Shown: positions 11,727 through 22,420 of the stretch, piece by piece
Layout of the letters: each line of letters opens with the position of its first letter
Position numbering within the stretch: position 1 is the first letter of the stretch
Origin: Lineus longissimus
Lineage: Eukaryota; Nemertea; Pilidiophora; Heteronemertea; Lineidae
Assembly (NCBI RefSeq): GCF_910592395.1
Contig: NC_088316.1
Location: 10,724,001 to 10,788,000, forward strand
Direction: 5' to 3'
Length of the DNA: 64,000 nucleotides
The notes under the pieces: model-generated
Told to the model about the DNA's origin: nothing
The model's input: the letters and a program-made list of their open reading frames with translations, nothing else
Databases searched by the model: none
Position numbers and translations under genes: made by a program

Positions 11727-12114
11727 GCTTGCAGCACACTGGACACCAACTCTGGCATCCATGGGAAATTTTTTCGCTGCCAGTGCCTGAACGCCAGAGT
11801 TGACGATGAACTCCATGGATTCTGGACTCCACTGAAATCAGCAAGTCTGCTACCAATTTGGAATTCCAGAGCTGGCGGCCGAGCTGTTAGCCAGTCAGCC
11901 GACGTTTTGGGGTCACACGATTTCAAAATGGCAGCCTTCAAAGACAAGGATTTTTTTTAAAGGAAGGGTAAAAGTGGCGGCAGAAGATGCCACGGACCTC
12001 CAAGTGTGCGCTCAACGGGATCCTCTTGCTGCCAACTCTGACATCCAAAGACGTCCAGTGGCGTTCAGTCAAACTCCACTGGACGCCAGAGTTGGCATCC
12101 AGTGTGCTGCAAGC
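11727..12114. mobile_element. MITE flanked by TTAA
   Basis: The left end GCTTGCAGCACACTGGACAC and the right end, ending in CAGTGTGCTGCAAGC, are inverted repeats of about 30 bp, with further internal matches (CCAACTCTGGC). TTAA is present immediately outside both ends (11723-11726 and 12115-12118). TTAA is the piggyBac target, but these termini do not start with CC as piggyBac ends do, so the superfamily is open. Confidence 0.8.
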
Positions 12115-12190
12115 TTAATAGCACTGCCCTATTGAGACCCTACAGCTGCCTCTCCCATCAGTGCTGATGCATGGCTCCTAACCTAATTTA

Positions 12191-12538
12191 GGGACTGTAG
12201 CAAAAATGAAACACGTCAATAAAAAACGAAATTTTTTTGTTTGGGGGGAGGGGGTCAAAGGGTCATTTCGTTTCTCTGAAACTTTTTTGGACACATCAAA
12301 AAAATCAACTGCTGACTGCCTAGTCTTGATGGGCATGGATCTAAAAGTCTACTGACTCCTAGTCATGATGGGGATGGGTCTAAACAGTGATTGCTTGCCT
12401 TACTCCCTGTGTTAATTATGTGTGAATATGAACTTCAAAATTCACCCAAAATTTAGTTTCTCAGAGGGGGGGAGGGTGTCTGGAGAGAAACTAAACAATT
12501 TAGTTTCTTTTTGACGTACATATTTTTGCTACGCTCCC
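12191..12538. mobile_element. MITE with GGGA ends and TTA duplication
   Basis: The left end GGGACTGTAGCAAAAATG and the right end ...TTTTTGCTACGCTCCC are imperfect inverted repeats that also share an inner ACGTCAA-AAA block. TTA flanks both sides (12188-12190, 12539-12541). The interior has two tandem copies of a roughly 55-bp unit with CTAGTC(T/A)TGATGGG(C/G)ATGG. The 3-bp duplication and GGGA start match the element at 8246 and suggest a PIF/Harbinger-type origin. Confidence 0.7.
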
Positions 12539-12716
12539 TTACATCACATTCCATTAGGATGTCTATCTTATATATTATTTCTCGCTCTCAGTTGGCGATT
12601 TTTGTGGTGCTAACTCCGAAGTTATTTGACGTTCAACTGGCATGAAATTTGGTTGAAGTACTGATCAGTGCTTTCCAATGTTGACGGTAGATCATTTGGT
12701 GATTTTGGAACTACGC

Positions 12717-13200
12717 TTGGCCCCAGGGGGCGCTTCATGTGAAAAACTACTTTTGACTATATCTCATGAATTATGCTAGCTAGAATCATGATATTTTTAC
12801 TGAGGACTGTACTCATGAGACTACATCACATGATACCCAGGTTTTTGATTTGACCTACTTTTCAAGGTCACAGGGGTCAAATAGCGTAAATTGACCGCCA
12901 GTGGTTTCCGGACCATATTTCCATATCTATTGAAGCTGAGCTTAAGTGGCTTGAAGGTCTTATGGTGCCATTGTGCCTTTTGGCAGTTTTCACAATTTTT
13001 GAACTACGCTTGGCTCCAGGGGGCGCTTCATGTGAAAAACTACTTTTGGCTATATCTCATGAATTATGCTAGCTAGAATCATGATATTTTTATTGTGGAC
13101 AGTAATCATGAGACTACATCACATGATATCCGGGTTTTTGATTTGACCTACTTTTCAAGAGGGTCAAATAGCGTAAATTGACCGCCAGTGGTTTCCGGAG
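12717..13200 (+). repeat. Two copies of a ~292-bp AGGTCA-family unit
   Basis: The blocks beginning CTACGCTTGGCCCCAGGGGG (12713) and CTACGCTTGGCTCCAGGGGG (13004) are direct repeats about 292 bp apart, each running through GAATTATGCTAGCTAGAATC, a CATGAGACTACATCACATGA box and GACCGCCAGTGGTTTCCGG. The second copy has lost the AAGGTCACA half of its hormone-element-like motif. Confidence 0.85.
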
Positions 13201-13361
13201 GTAGCCTACCTACTGTAAGTGACACCCAACATCCAAACTGCACAGCATGATAATTCCTGGGGACTGTCACATCACTAAACCCCTCACTTACCCAACTGTC
13301 GCGTGGAGTGCGGGTAGTTCTAGTAAACATTAATTTCCACTTTCACCCTTGGTCTATTTCA

Positions 13362-16133
13362 GATGAAGGAGATGTCAGTGTTGGGGAGCCACTGCTTTCA
13401 AGTACACCTGGTCGTTGTTCTACAGATGACGATGGGGACACACTTCGATGTCGTGGTGATGATGACAGTACTTGTAGTATTTCTGCTAGTTCCACTCGGA
13501 TTGAGTCAGGCTTGAAAGTACTTCATTCAGATTCTTCCTTGTGTGATGAATTGTCTGCTGGTGTCATTAAAAACGATGATGTGGTTCTACCCACCCCCTC
13601 AATTGTTTTAGACAATTCTCATCAAAGTTGTCATGGAAGTGTGAATGTTACTCAGGCTGAACCTTCTATGCATGACAAAGTGTCCAGTGGTGGTGACCCT
13701 TGTGCTACAGATGTTATTTTGGACCTAAATAACAATGAGTATTCATGTAGGTTTATAGAGAAAAAGCGGGAAATGCTGCTAAAATCCTCTGCTATGTTTC
13801 CTGACACTGATATTGATTCTAGTGAATTGCAATACTCTGATAAAGGTCCTGATTTTTTTATTGTTCCGAAAAGTGAACTAGAAAAATCCAACTCTGAAAC
13901 TGAAGTGGGAGCTGGGAGTGAAGATACCACCAAAGACTGTGCTCCTGATTCTGATGAAGTTCAGGATATCATTGTTTCAAAAACTGAACTAAAAGATGCG
14001 AAATCCGAAACTGGAATGAAAGTTGGAGGTGAGAGAGAAGATGAGACCATAGTTTGTGAGCAGAGAGGTTCCATTGTTAAGCCAATTATTCCGAAAAGTG
14101 AACTAGAAAAATCCAACTCTGAAACTGAAATGGGAGCTGGGAGTGAAGATACCACCAAAGAATGTGCTACTGTTTCTGATGAAGTTCCAGAGTTCATTGT
14201 TTCAGAAACTGAACTAAAAGAATCGAACTCCAAAACTGAAATGGAAGTTGGAGGTGAGAGAGAAGATGAGACTATAGTTTGTGAGCAAAGAGTTCCCATT
14301 GTTAAGCCAATTGTTCCGAAAAGTGAACTAGAAAAATCCAACTCTGAAACTGAAATGGGAGCTGGTATTGAAGATACCACCAAAGACTGTGCTCCTAATT
14401 CTGATGAAGTTCCAGAGTTCATTGTTTCAGAAACTGAACTAAAAGTAACGAAATCGGAAACTGAACTAAAATAATCGAAATCGGAAACTGAAATGGAAGT
14501 TGGAGGCGAGAGAGAAGATGAGACCATAGTTTGTGAGCAGAGAGGTTCCACTCTTAAGCCAATTGAGACAGTTGACGGGGATGATGACAAGAGAAGAGGT
14601 TCTGAATCTGATATGGAAGCTGGAAGTGAAGATGATACCAACGATAGTTCATACAACTGCAGAATAAGTGAATGTGCTGATGACTCTGATAAAGATCCGG
14701 ATTTCTCTGTATCAAAAGATGAACTAGAAAAATCGGACTCGGAAACTGAGACAGAAGCTGAAAATAAGACCATAGTTTGTAAACAGATAGGTTCTAGTGT
14801 TAGGCCAATTAAGTCAGTTGAACGGGATGATGGTAAAAGGAGCAGAAAGAAAGCCGGCAAGAAAGTTATGAGCAGTGTCTGCAACAAGAGAAGTTCCAGT
14901 GTAAATACAGTTGAGACGGGCAATGAGGATGAGCAAGGTGATCCAGGGGATGAGGACGATAGTATGTTTACTGCCAGTTTACAGCGACAGCTAGCGAACG
15001 TAATAATTCCAACATGCAAAAAAGATGGCAAGAAAAGAGATTATAGAAAGAATGACTACTGTTTGTATTGTAGTAGGTCATTCAGCTCAAACATATCTGT
15101 TCACTATCTGGCTGTGCATTCAAACGAACGAGAAGTGCAGGAGGCAAACTGTCATGAGAAAGGATCCTTCCTTAGAAAAAAACTACTAACGAAATTACAA
15201 AACAAGGGAAACTACGTTCATAATTGTAAAGTGATTGAAAGGGGGGAGGGAGAACTCGTTGTTGCAAGAAGACCTGATGAGAAATGTAGACGGAAGGCTG
15301 TTGACTTTCTACCATGTGAATATTGCTTAGGTTTCTACTTACTAGATTCACTCTGGGTCCATATGAAAACTTGTCAGCTGAAGCCTGTAGAACAACAACC
15401 CTCCTCAAATTATGTAAGAGATGCCAGAACAATGCTTGCCCCATTTATACGAAAGCCATCTTGTGAGGAGGAAGCTGAGGTCGATGCACTTACAACTGGA
15501 ATGAAGGAGACCAACCTGAATCCAGGCATAGCTGGTATCTGTATGAAAGATGTGCTCATCCGTGAGTTTGCAAGTTCACTTTTGGGTCGGCTTGGGACAA
15601 AAGATGAACAAAGAAGAAAAGATTTAACGAATGTTAGGCAGAAACTCAGAACCGTGGCTCGCTTTCTGAAGAAAGTAAATGAAGTAAACGGTAGTGAATG
15701 GATGCCATTAACTCACTTTCTTTGCTTTTACAACCATTTTGAATTTGGTACCAGAGTCAAGATGCTTGCACAAGACTCTGATTCCCCACAATTGGCTATT
15801 GTTCTTGGCCACTACATCAAACAATGTAATTTGCTGAAAATCAGCATTTCAATTCAAACTGAAGATGATATCTTGTCAAAAGATATGGAAAATGAGGCAG
15901 AGAGATTCGAACGTTTATATAGAGCGCATTGGAACAACATGGTGGCCTGCATAGCATGCAGGCGCCAGAGACTGCGCAAGATCAATAAACCTTCAATTAA
16001 CCCAGTTACTACAGACCTGGTAGGCCTCAAGAATTGGATAAACGAGCAACTATCAGAGCTTATGAGGAAAGATGAACGAACCTCGAGTGACATTCAGTGG
16101 TACGCTCAGTTACTAATGGTTCGTATATTGTTC
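13362..16133 (+). pseudogene. Acidic repeat and zinc-finger gene, 5' part (split by the Ngaro-like element)
   Basis: A splice acceptor (TTGGTCTATTTCAG, ending 13361) opens a long exon that is continuous to 16133, where a retrotransposon interrupts it; the frame resumes at 22421. The N-terminal ~500 residues are Ser/Glu/Asp-rich with tandem 75-residue repeats. Then come two C2H2-like fingers: YCLYCSRSFSSNISVHYLAVH (at about 15060) and LPCEYCLGFYLLDSLWVHM (about 15310). A helical region follows (GMKETNLNPGIAGICMKDVL, DVRQKL-like), of a kind common in uncharacterised invertebrate nuclear proteins. An in-frame TAA at 14472-14474 breaks the repeat region where sister repeats read GAA, so this allele is a pseudogene or carries a polymorphic nonsense change. 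Upstream exons are not visible. Confidence 0.65.
13864..14540 (+). repeat. 225-bp (75-codon) coding tandem repeat
   Basis: TTCCGAAAAGTGAACTAGAA starts at 13864, 14089 and 14314, exactly 225 bp apart, and a shorter fourth copy runs to about 14540. Each encodes KSELEKSNSETE, then GAGxEDTTKxCA, DEVPEFIVSETELK, and a GGEREDETIVCEQR block. The period is a multiple of three, so copy-number change keeps the frame. Positions 14434-14510 contain an additional small internal duplication of the KSETELK segment, and this is where the TAA lies. Confidence 0.9.
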
Positions 16134-16213
16134 ACCATAAGCGTCTTCTATTGTCGAGCGTAGTATAAATTGAGCTCCCGGGCCAAGGAGAGACCACTTC
16201 GTATTTCGCTTTC
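16133..16213 (+). repeat. A1 terminal repeat of the Ngaro-like element
   Basis: 81 bp, from CACCATAAGCGTCTTCTATT to CGTATTTCGCTTTC. I find no difference from A2 at 22073-22153. It contains TATAAATTGAGC at about 16164, a plausible core promoter for the element's transcript. Confidence 0.92.
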
Positions 16214-16463
16214 GTCGCACTCGGACCGGGCTTTATTCCTTTGGTATTCTTCGGTGTAAGTAGAATTTCTGCCGCTTTTGTGCTCTCGATTTCCTTTGTC
16301 CGTATTTCGGCTACGCCTACTGTGTAGTCTCCGCTTTGTGGCCTACGTGCTCTGGCCTCTACTATGCTTCTGTGCTTACGGATCTTGCTTCTCTTGGATT
16401 TGGTGTTCGTCTTTTCCCGTATTTCTCGTTTATGTCTATGTTTTATATGTTCTGTTTGTCTCT

Positions 16464-16750
16464 GCTTAAATTGTTGGTCCGTGGGTATCAACAAGCCCGT
16501 AGGGGTGCAATGTGTAAAGCTTAAATTGTTGGTCCGTGGGTATCAACAAGCCCGTAGGGGTGCAATGTGTAAAGCTTAAATTGTTGGTCCGTGGGTACCA
16601 GCAAGCCCGTAGGGGTGCAATGTGTAAGCTTGAGTTGTTGGTCCGTTGGTATCAACGGGCCTGTTGGGGTACGCTGTGTAAAGCTCAAATTGTAGTTCCG
16701 TAGGTATCGGCAGGCCCGTGGGGGTGCAGTGTGGCTTGCATAGTTGTTGC
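16464..16750 (+). repeat. 55-bp tandem repeat in the element's 5' leader
   Basis: About five copies of a unit with AAATTGTTGGTCCGTGGGTA, then (T/C)CAACAAGCCCGTAGGGG, then TGCAATGTGTAAAGC. The first three are nearly identical and the last two diverged. It lies between A1 and the gag start, where it could act as a promoter or leader repeat; that role is inference. Confidence 0.85.
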
Positions 16751-16924
16751 CCATGGGGGTGCCATGTATGGAAGTATAGTTCGTGGATGCTCTATCGGCG
16801 CGTGGGGTATAAACGTGTCAAAGTTTGTGTCAAGCCATATGAGGCTCCAGTATAGCAGAGTGCGGTTGTTGAGTGCTCAAATATCAGGGGTTTGTTTTGT
16901 AATGTATTATTTCTTGTGTTGCAG

Positions 16925-18094
16925 ATGGTTCAGCCGACTACCCTAAAGAAAAAGCATTCCCTGGTGGGGAAAAGTTTGCTGCCGCTGTTCGCACGGTTCA
17001 ATGGTAGCCCTGATGAGCCCAGAGAGTTGGCTAGGATGGACAAGGATCAACCTTTGGAGAATCTGGATTCCGATGGTATCGCCACAGCCTTCAAGAAACT
17101 CACCGGAGAAAACATCGGAGACGTCCTTGCCGCCCTCGGCAAACAAAGTGGAGCTGGAGTGGCTTTATTGCACCATGCAATTGTGCTAGCGAACGAAATC
17201 GGCCAGCCAGTAGGGCAGCCCCTTAGGGTAAGTCAATAGCTTCAGTCCTATCGGTTGTGCGGTTAAAGTGGGTGATTATCTGTCGGCTATGTTCATGGTC
17301 TCTGGAAATGGTTATGTGAGCATGTGGTATAAGATGCGGCTGGTGTGCTCTGGGTGGTATGATTTCGGATGGGTAGAATGTTATGTTTCGGTGCTTGTGT
17401 TATAACAATGGTTTTGCTATTTCAGGACCCGCCCATCACTCCACCGGGTGTTTCGGATGATGTAAGTGAGCCACCGAGGAAGGTGCAGAGGATAGCGTGC
17501 CAGGCGACCGTAGCTGATCCAGTGCAGAAGGCAAAGGCGAAGGTGAGGTCCTTGGCATTACATGAAGAGCCCAATGAGTCGTTGATGTTGCTGTACCTGG
17601 AGGATTTAGCGGCGGCTGCTACTTCTGTTTCGCATAAGGACATGGAGTTGTTCGACGATTTATATCGTCAGGCAAGGCGTTACCAAGGAAAGGTGGACAT
17701 GGCTAATGTTATCTTGACGGTGTTGGGTGGTGGTACGGGTGAGCTTATCACCAAGGCCATTAGTAAGTCGCTAAAAAAGGTAGTCGAACCGAAGCCGATT
17801 GAAACCGTGAAACCTGAAGAGAGCCCAAACCCAAGCCCGTCCATTCAACATAGGTCACCTTTAACGGATTTGTATAGCCAGGTTGCTGCGGTTGCATCTT
17901 TGCAGCAGATGATGAATCCGCTCTTTGATTCCTATAGGGGTGGGGCGTCAAGAGGTGCCCGGCGAGGCAGGGGTAGGGGAACGGATTCCTCTCCTCCAAA
18001 TAATTATCAATGTTATTTTTGTAACTCACCAGATCATTTTTATCGTGATTGCGATAAAATGAAAGAGGCATTGAAGATGGCAAAAACGAAGTAG
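16925..18094 (+). CDS. Gag-like protein of the Ngaro-like element (two exons)
   Basis: ATG at 16925 follows TTCTTGTGTTGCAG, which looks like a splice acceptor in the leader. Exon 1 runs to 17227. A canonical intron 17228-17425 (GTAAGT...TATTTCAG) joins to exon 2 in phase 0, and exon 2 ends at TAG 18092-18094. The joined product is about 324 residues. Near the C-terminus it has an arginine/glycine-rich patch (SRGARRGRGRG) and one CCHC zinc knuckle, CYFCNSPDHFYRDC, as expected for a nucleic-acid-binding Gag. The middle is helical (VQKAKAKVRSLALHEEP). Both exons have coding-like composition, and the intron has stops in the relevant frame. Confidence 0.75.
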
Positions 18095-18220
18095 GTCCCC
18101 TCCCGGAGCATTCTGCTCTAGTGGAGATTTACATCTTCACGTGGGTGGGGGGCCGGGCTTCGCGTCCGTCGGATTTGTCTGCTGCGACTTTTAAAGCTAC
18201 TGCTCTCTTTGTTTTAGGGT

Positions 18221-20437
18221 ATGGACATTTTGGGTTACGAAATCCAGGATTGGGAATTCCAGATTCCGTTTGATCCGCAGAGAGCAGTAGCATCCAAGCA
18301 TCTGTCGCCGCAGTGGACAACTCTGGATGGGCGTGAACCTCGGCTTTCCACCCACCAATGCCCGGATTTTGAAAGCGTTATAAATGACGGTGTATGTTTT
18401 GATTTGAACGAGCTGCCACTACGAAACCCTGATCATTTTGTAGCAGGTCAAGTTCATCAAAATTTAGATCAATGGCGGGAAGTCATTGGCCATGTTTCTG
18501 ATACTTGTCCTGTTTCTAGCCAAGTATTATCATGGCTAACAGACGGTGTTAATGTGGATGATTTTTTCAGGCCATTTAAGGGCAACTTTAAAGGTGAATC
18601 GTTTGACTCGGATACCCCGCCTTCTCGATACTACCCGAATTCCAACAGTTGTCAGCAGTTTGGGGAGTTTATAGCCTCGGAGCTTCAGCAGCGTGTTAAA
18701 ACGGGGGCAATGGAATTAGTTGGTCGGGTGGGCGAGTGTCAATTACCATCCATCATCATGCCGCTTACTGTCGAGCCTACAAAACCACGGCTTTGCATAG
18801 ACAACCGATACTTAAATTTATGGATTAAGGATTCTCCGTTTCAATTGGAAACGCTTAAACATGTTTATAGGCTAGTTGATGAAAATGCGAGAATGGTCTC
18901 AACGGATGAGAAATCCGGGTATGATCATGTTCTCCTGTCCCCTTCCAGTTCATCTTACTTTGGCGTACAGTTTGGGGGTTGGGTTTTCCGCTGTAGATCT
19001 TTGCCGTTCGGGTGGAAGTCTTCCGCTTATATCTATCAAATGGTTGGGATGGTTGCAACAACGTATTTGCGCACATTTGGCATTCGCAATGCTCAGTATA
19101 TCGATGATAGATTAGCCGTAGAGGCAGTGTTCTCTACTTCTAGCGTAAAGCATCTTCCAATAGAGGTAATTGCTTATGCTTTGTTGCAGCTATTAACGAG
19201 ATTGGGTTACACATTTGCAATTCACAAGTGTAAGCTCGACTTTGGGACGTATCTCAAATATTTGGGGTTTATGGTTGATTCAGCTAGATTAGCTTATATT
19301 CTCCCGGACTATAAGAAAGTTAGCTTTGGGGCTTTGCGTGATTATATCCTGTCGTGCCAGCAGATCAATATCAAAACGTTGCAAAGATTTTCAGGCAAAT
19401 GTGTGTCAATGTTGTTGGCAGTTCCAGCAGCTGCTCTCTACACTAGAGAAGTAAATGCGGCAATATCAATGGGCCTAAAAAATAGTAGGGATGTTCAAGT
19501 TTCTGGCAAGTTACGCGCTGAAATAGAACATTGGAGATTTTTAGATTCGTGGGGTGGTTGTTTGAAGTGGCGTCGGGAGTCACATAAGCAGATTGTTCTC
19601 GCAACAGATGCATCGCTTTTCAAATACGGGGCGGTGGTCACAGGGGGTGAGCATGCGGGTTTGAGCTTTTCTGATTTCTAGGACAAGGATGATAAGCGGC
19701 CAATAATTTTAAAAGAAGCTGATGCTTTGTTAAAATCGTTGCAATCCATGCAGCCTGATTTGGTTGGCAAAAGAGTGGATATCTTGACGGATAATAAGCC
19801 GCTCATCTTTGCATGGAAAAACCAAGGTTCAAAATCTTCTCCTTTGAATGATTTGTTGAAGCTCATATTTCAATTCGTCTTTCAAAATAGTATAGATTTG
19901 AGGCTTTTCTATGTGCCATCTAAGCTCAACCCTGCAGATGCTCCATCTAGATCACTAAGTTCCGATGACATTACGCTCGCAGACGAGGTTTGGACCATTG
20001 TCCAAAAGGCATTTGGCCCGCACTCTGTTGATCTCATGGCGCTGGATTCCAACGCCATGTTGGATAATAATCGGTTGTCTCTGCGACATTTTACTCCTTC
20101 ACCTTCGCCATTTTCATCTGGCATCAATGTTTTTGCTCAGAATGTGGCAAAGGAGGGCAACCCGTACGTTTTTCCACCAGATAATCTTGTATTATCTCTT
20201 TTGTCGTTCTTAGCTCAGCAAACAGTGTCTGCTTTGACTATGATTGTTTTGTTAACGCCGGAGGCTTCCATTGCTTTGCCAATCCTCCGTGCATACTCTA
20301 TCTCTAAGATATGCTTGGGTCAAAAAGGTCAAAAAAGAGTTATTAAGATTCCTTCAAAGCTGGGATATAAGCTTGATGGTGATGGTTTAAAATACCCTTT
20401 AATTGCCTATAGGCTTTCTTTTAAAAAGGGTAATTAA
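18221..20437 (+). pseudogene. Reverse transcriptase-RNase H of the Ngaro-like element, one nonsense codon
   Basis: One frame from 18221 to 20437, broken only by TAG at 19679-19681. Its N-terminal region has LRNPDHFVAGQVHQNLDQWR. The RT core shows KPRLCIDNRYLN, STDEKSGYDHVLL (first Asp), CRSLPFGWKSSAYI and the catalytic YIDDRLAVE box, then HKCKLDFGTYLKYLGF. The RNase H part spans the stop: TDASLFKYGA before it, DILTDNKPLIFAW and LRLFYVPSKLNPADAPSR after. The tail with VDLMALDSNA and FSSGINVFAQN is the conserved C-terminal extension of DIRS-order pol proteins. The stop replaces a position that is Trp in related proteins as I remember them (SDF-W), consistent with TGG to TAG. A pyrimidine tract ending TTTTAG just upstream of 18218 may be a splice acceptor. 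Confidence 0.88.
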
Positions 20438-20445
20438 TTTTTCAG

Positions 20446-21663
20446 ATGGCGAGTCGGCGGCGTCTTTTGTCGGGCATCGATTTGCAGGGCATAAACAATC
20501 GTTTGGATATCTTGGATGAGCGACACTTGAACTCCGAAATGGTTAAAAGGAAAACAAGTGAGCAGCTTAGTTTGGAGCATTTTTTCTCATTGTTGCCTTT
20601 TCATGTCAATATTCAGTCTTGTACTCCTCAACATCTAAGGCGGTATTTGGTTTGGAGGGATGTGGATGGCAAAACAAAAGTTCATGATGTAAAGTGTCTG
20701 TTTTTGGGAGACAAATCGTTATCAACATGTCTTTGCCCGACAAGATTAGCCCATGGTACTCTTATAACCATTGTTCAAAGATTATCAAAAATATTTGAGG
20801 AAGAAGGCAGGGGGAAGGAATGGTGTACGAAATCGGAAACCGGAAATCCCGCAAAATCAAATGTCATAAAGCTGTACTTGAAGAAAATTTCGGAAGAGCA
20901 GGCTAAGGCCCAGATAGTTCCAAAACAGGCCAAGCCGTTATTTCTCTCTAAATTGGAGAAAATCTCTTCTTACATAGATAACCAGTTGTCTAGGCCAGAT
21001 ATCACTTTGCGTCAGCGTTTCGTTTTGTTTCGAGACCAGGCGTTCTTTAAGTTACAATTTTTTGCGGGTGACAGGGTTTCCGATTTATCGGGCGCTCCTA
21101 GTCAATCGGTTAGATATTTTGCTGATAACACTGGCATGGCTGTTTCGCATACATATACGAAAGTCATAAGAGGAGATGGGAGGTGTAACACCTTTGTTAT
21201 CAAGAGATGTGATAACGCGGCTCTATGCCCCGTAAGCGCACTGGAGCGCTACTCAGCTTGGGCCAAAAGCGCTGGGGTAGATCTTTCGCTAGGTTACCTC
21301 TTTAGGCTAGTAAGTGACTCGGGTAAGGTATTAGATCAATGTGTCTCATATGCAGTGATGTATTCCCGCTTGTTGGAGTATTTGACGACGCTCAATATCT
21401 ACGAGGGGGAGACACCTCATAGTCTCAGGTCGGGTTGTGCCATAACGTTGAAGTTGTCCGGGGCGGCTGACTCCAATTCCCAGACTATGAGGCATGTTGG
21501 TTGGTTCAAAGAATCTTCATGCAGTTATTACAGTCGTGAGGATTCTTTGAAAGAGCCGGCGCAGTTGGCTCAGAGGTTAGCTTCGTCACCAGCTTTGTCG
21601 GGAAAGATTGAATCTGATTACCAACGCTATGCAACATTTAACACTTTGAATCATGCAATCTAG
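20446..21663 (+). CDS. Tyrosine recombinase of the Ngaro-like element
   Basis: ATG at 20446, TAG at 21661-21663, 405 residues, uninterrupted. The catalytic set of a YR is visible: Arg in FFAGDRVSDL (about residue 210), His-x-x-Arg in TPHSLRSGCA (about residue 325), His in MRHVGWF and the nucleophile Tyr within CSYYSRE (about residue 362). The N-terminal half contains FSLLPFHVNIQSCTPQHLRR and KVHDVKC, a core-binding-like domain. It would join the circular cDNA to the target and explains the lack of target duplication. It starts 8 bp after the pol stop, in a different frame. Confidence 0.88.
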   Translation: MASRRRLLSGIDLQGINNRLDILDERHLNSEMVKRKTSEQLSLEHFFSLLPFHVNIQSCTPQHLRRYLVWRDVDGKTKVHDVKCLFLGDKSLSTCLCPTRLAHGTLITIVQRLSKIFEEEGRGKEWCTKSETGNPAKSNVIKLYLKKISEEQAKAQIVPKQAKPLFLSKLEKISSYIDNQLSRPDITLRQRFVLFRDQAFFKLQFFAGDRVSDLSGAPSQSVRYFADNTGMAVSHTYTKVIRGDGRCNTFVIKRCDNAALCPVSALERYSAWAKSAGVDLSLGYLFRLVSDSGKVLDQCVSYAVMYSRLLEYLTTLNIYEGETPHSLRSGCAITLKLSGAADSNSQTMRHVGWFKESSCSYYSREDSLKEPAQLAQRLASSPALSGKIESDYQRYATFNTLNHAI

Positions 21664-22000
21664 GTGTCGTTTTGTTAATGTATTGGTCTTGGTTCTGATA
21701 ATCCATTTCTGTCGAGTGTGTCCATAATTGTATCACTTTTAAGGTAGCGTTTGTAATTGATAAACTCTTGTCAAATGGGTTGAAGGTTTATATTTTCTGT
21801 AATTAAAGCGGATATTATAAAAGTTTCTTCTTCAGTCTATGTAAGTTGTCGTTCCTGCCATCCCATGATACCATGAGCTTTGCCTGTGGACATCCATTTG
21901 CTGTTCATGGTTTTGGGTGTTGTGGGGTGATGGGTGATGGGGTGTTGGGGTATTGGGGGAAAAAGCTGGAATGGTGATATGGAATGTTTTCGGGAATCCA
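21664..22000 (+). other. Ngaro-like element, noncoding 3' stretch
   Basis: Between the recombinase stop and B1. It is rich in GGGTGTTGGGG-like G/T runs at 21915-21960 and carries TTAATGTATTGG and GTAATTAAAGC. No gene seen. Confidence 0.5.
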
Positions 22001-22420
22001 TATCAGGTTGATATTCAGGTTTTCCTCCCAATACTTTCAGCGAGATAATGGAGGACGCTTAGGATGTGTTCACACCATAAGCGTCTTCTATTGTCGAGCG
22101 TAGTATAAATTGAGCTCCCGGGCCAAGGAGAGACCACTTCGTATTTCGCTTTCTAGGATCTCTGGGCAGAAGCTTTTGCCCCGTATTCTACGGGGATTGA
22201 GCGTATGGCCGTTGGGTGCCATGTTGGTCGCCTCGGCCCCAATTTTATTAGCTTACGTTGTCTTTTGGAACTTTGGGCTGTGGGGATCAGTGGATCCTTT
22301 TGCCCACCCCACCCCCCCTTTGCGGTCTTTTATTTTCTCGCCCCTGAGTATCAGGTTGATATTCAGGTTTTCCTCCCAATACTTTCAGCGAGATAATGGA
22401 GGACGCTTAGGATGTGTTCA
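22001..22420 (+). repeat. B1-A2-B2 terminal repeat cluster
   Basis: B1 (22001-22072) and B2 (22349-22420) are 72-bp direct repeats starting TATCAGGTTGATATTCAGG and ending GGATGTGTTCA; I see no difference between them. A2 (22073-22153) abuts B1, recreating a B-A junction like the one expected in a circular intermediate. The 195 bp between A2 and B2 are unique. Confidence 0.92.

Noticed and set aside
13961-15031. 356-codon ORF on the minus strand across the acidic repeat
   Set aside because: Mirror of a repetitive Glu/Ser-rich plus-strand gene; low-complexity shadow.
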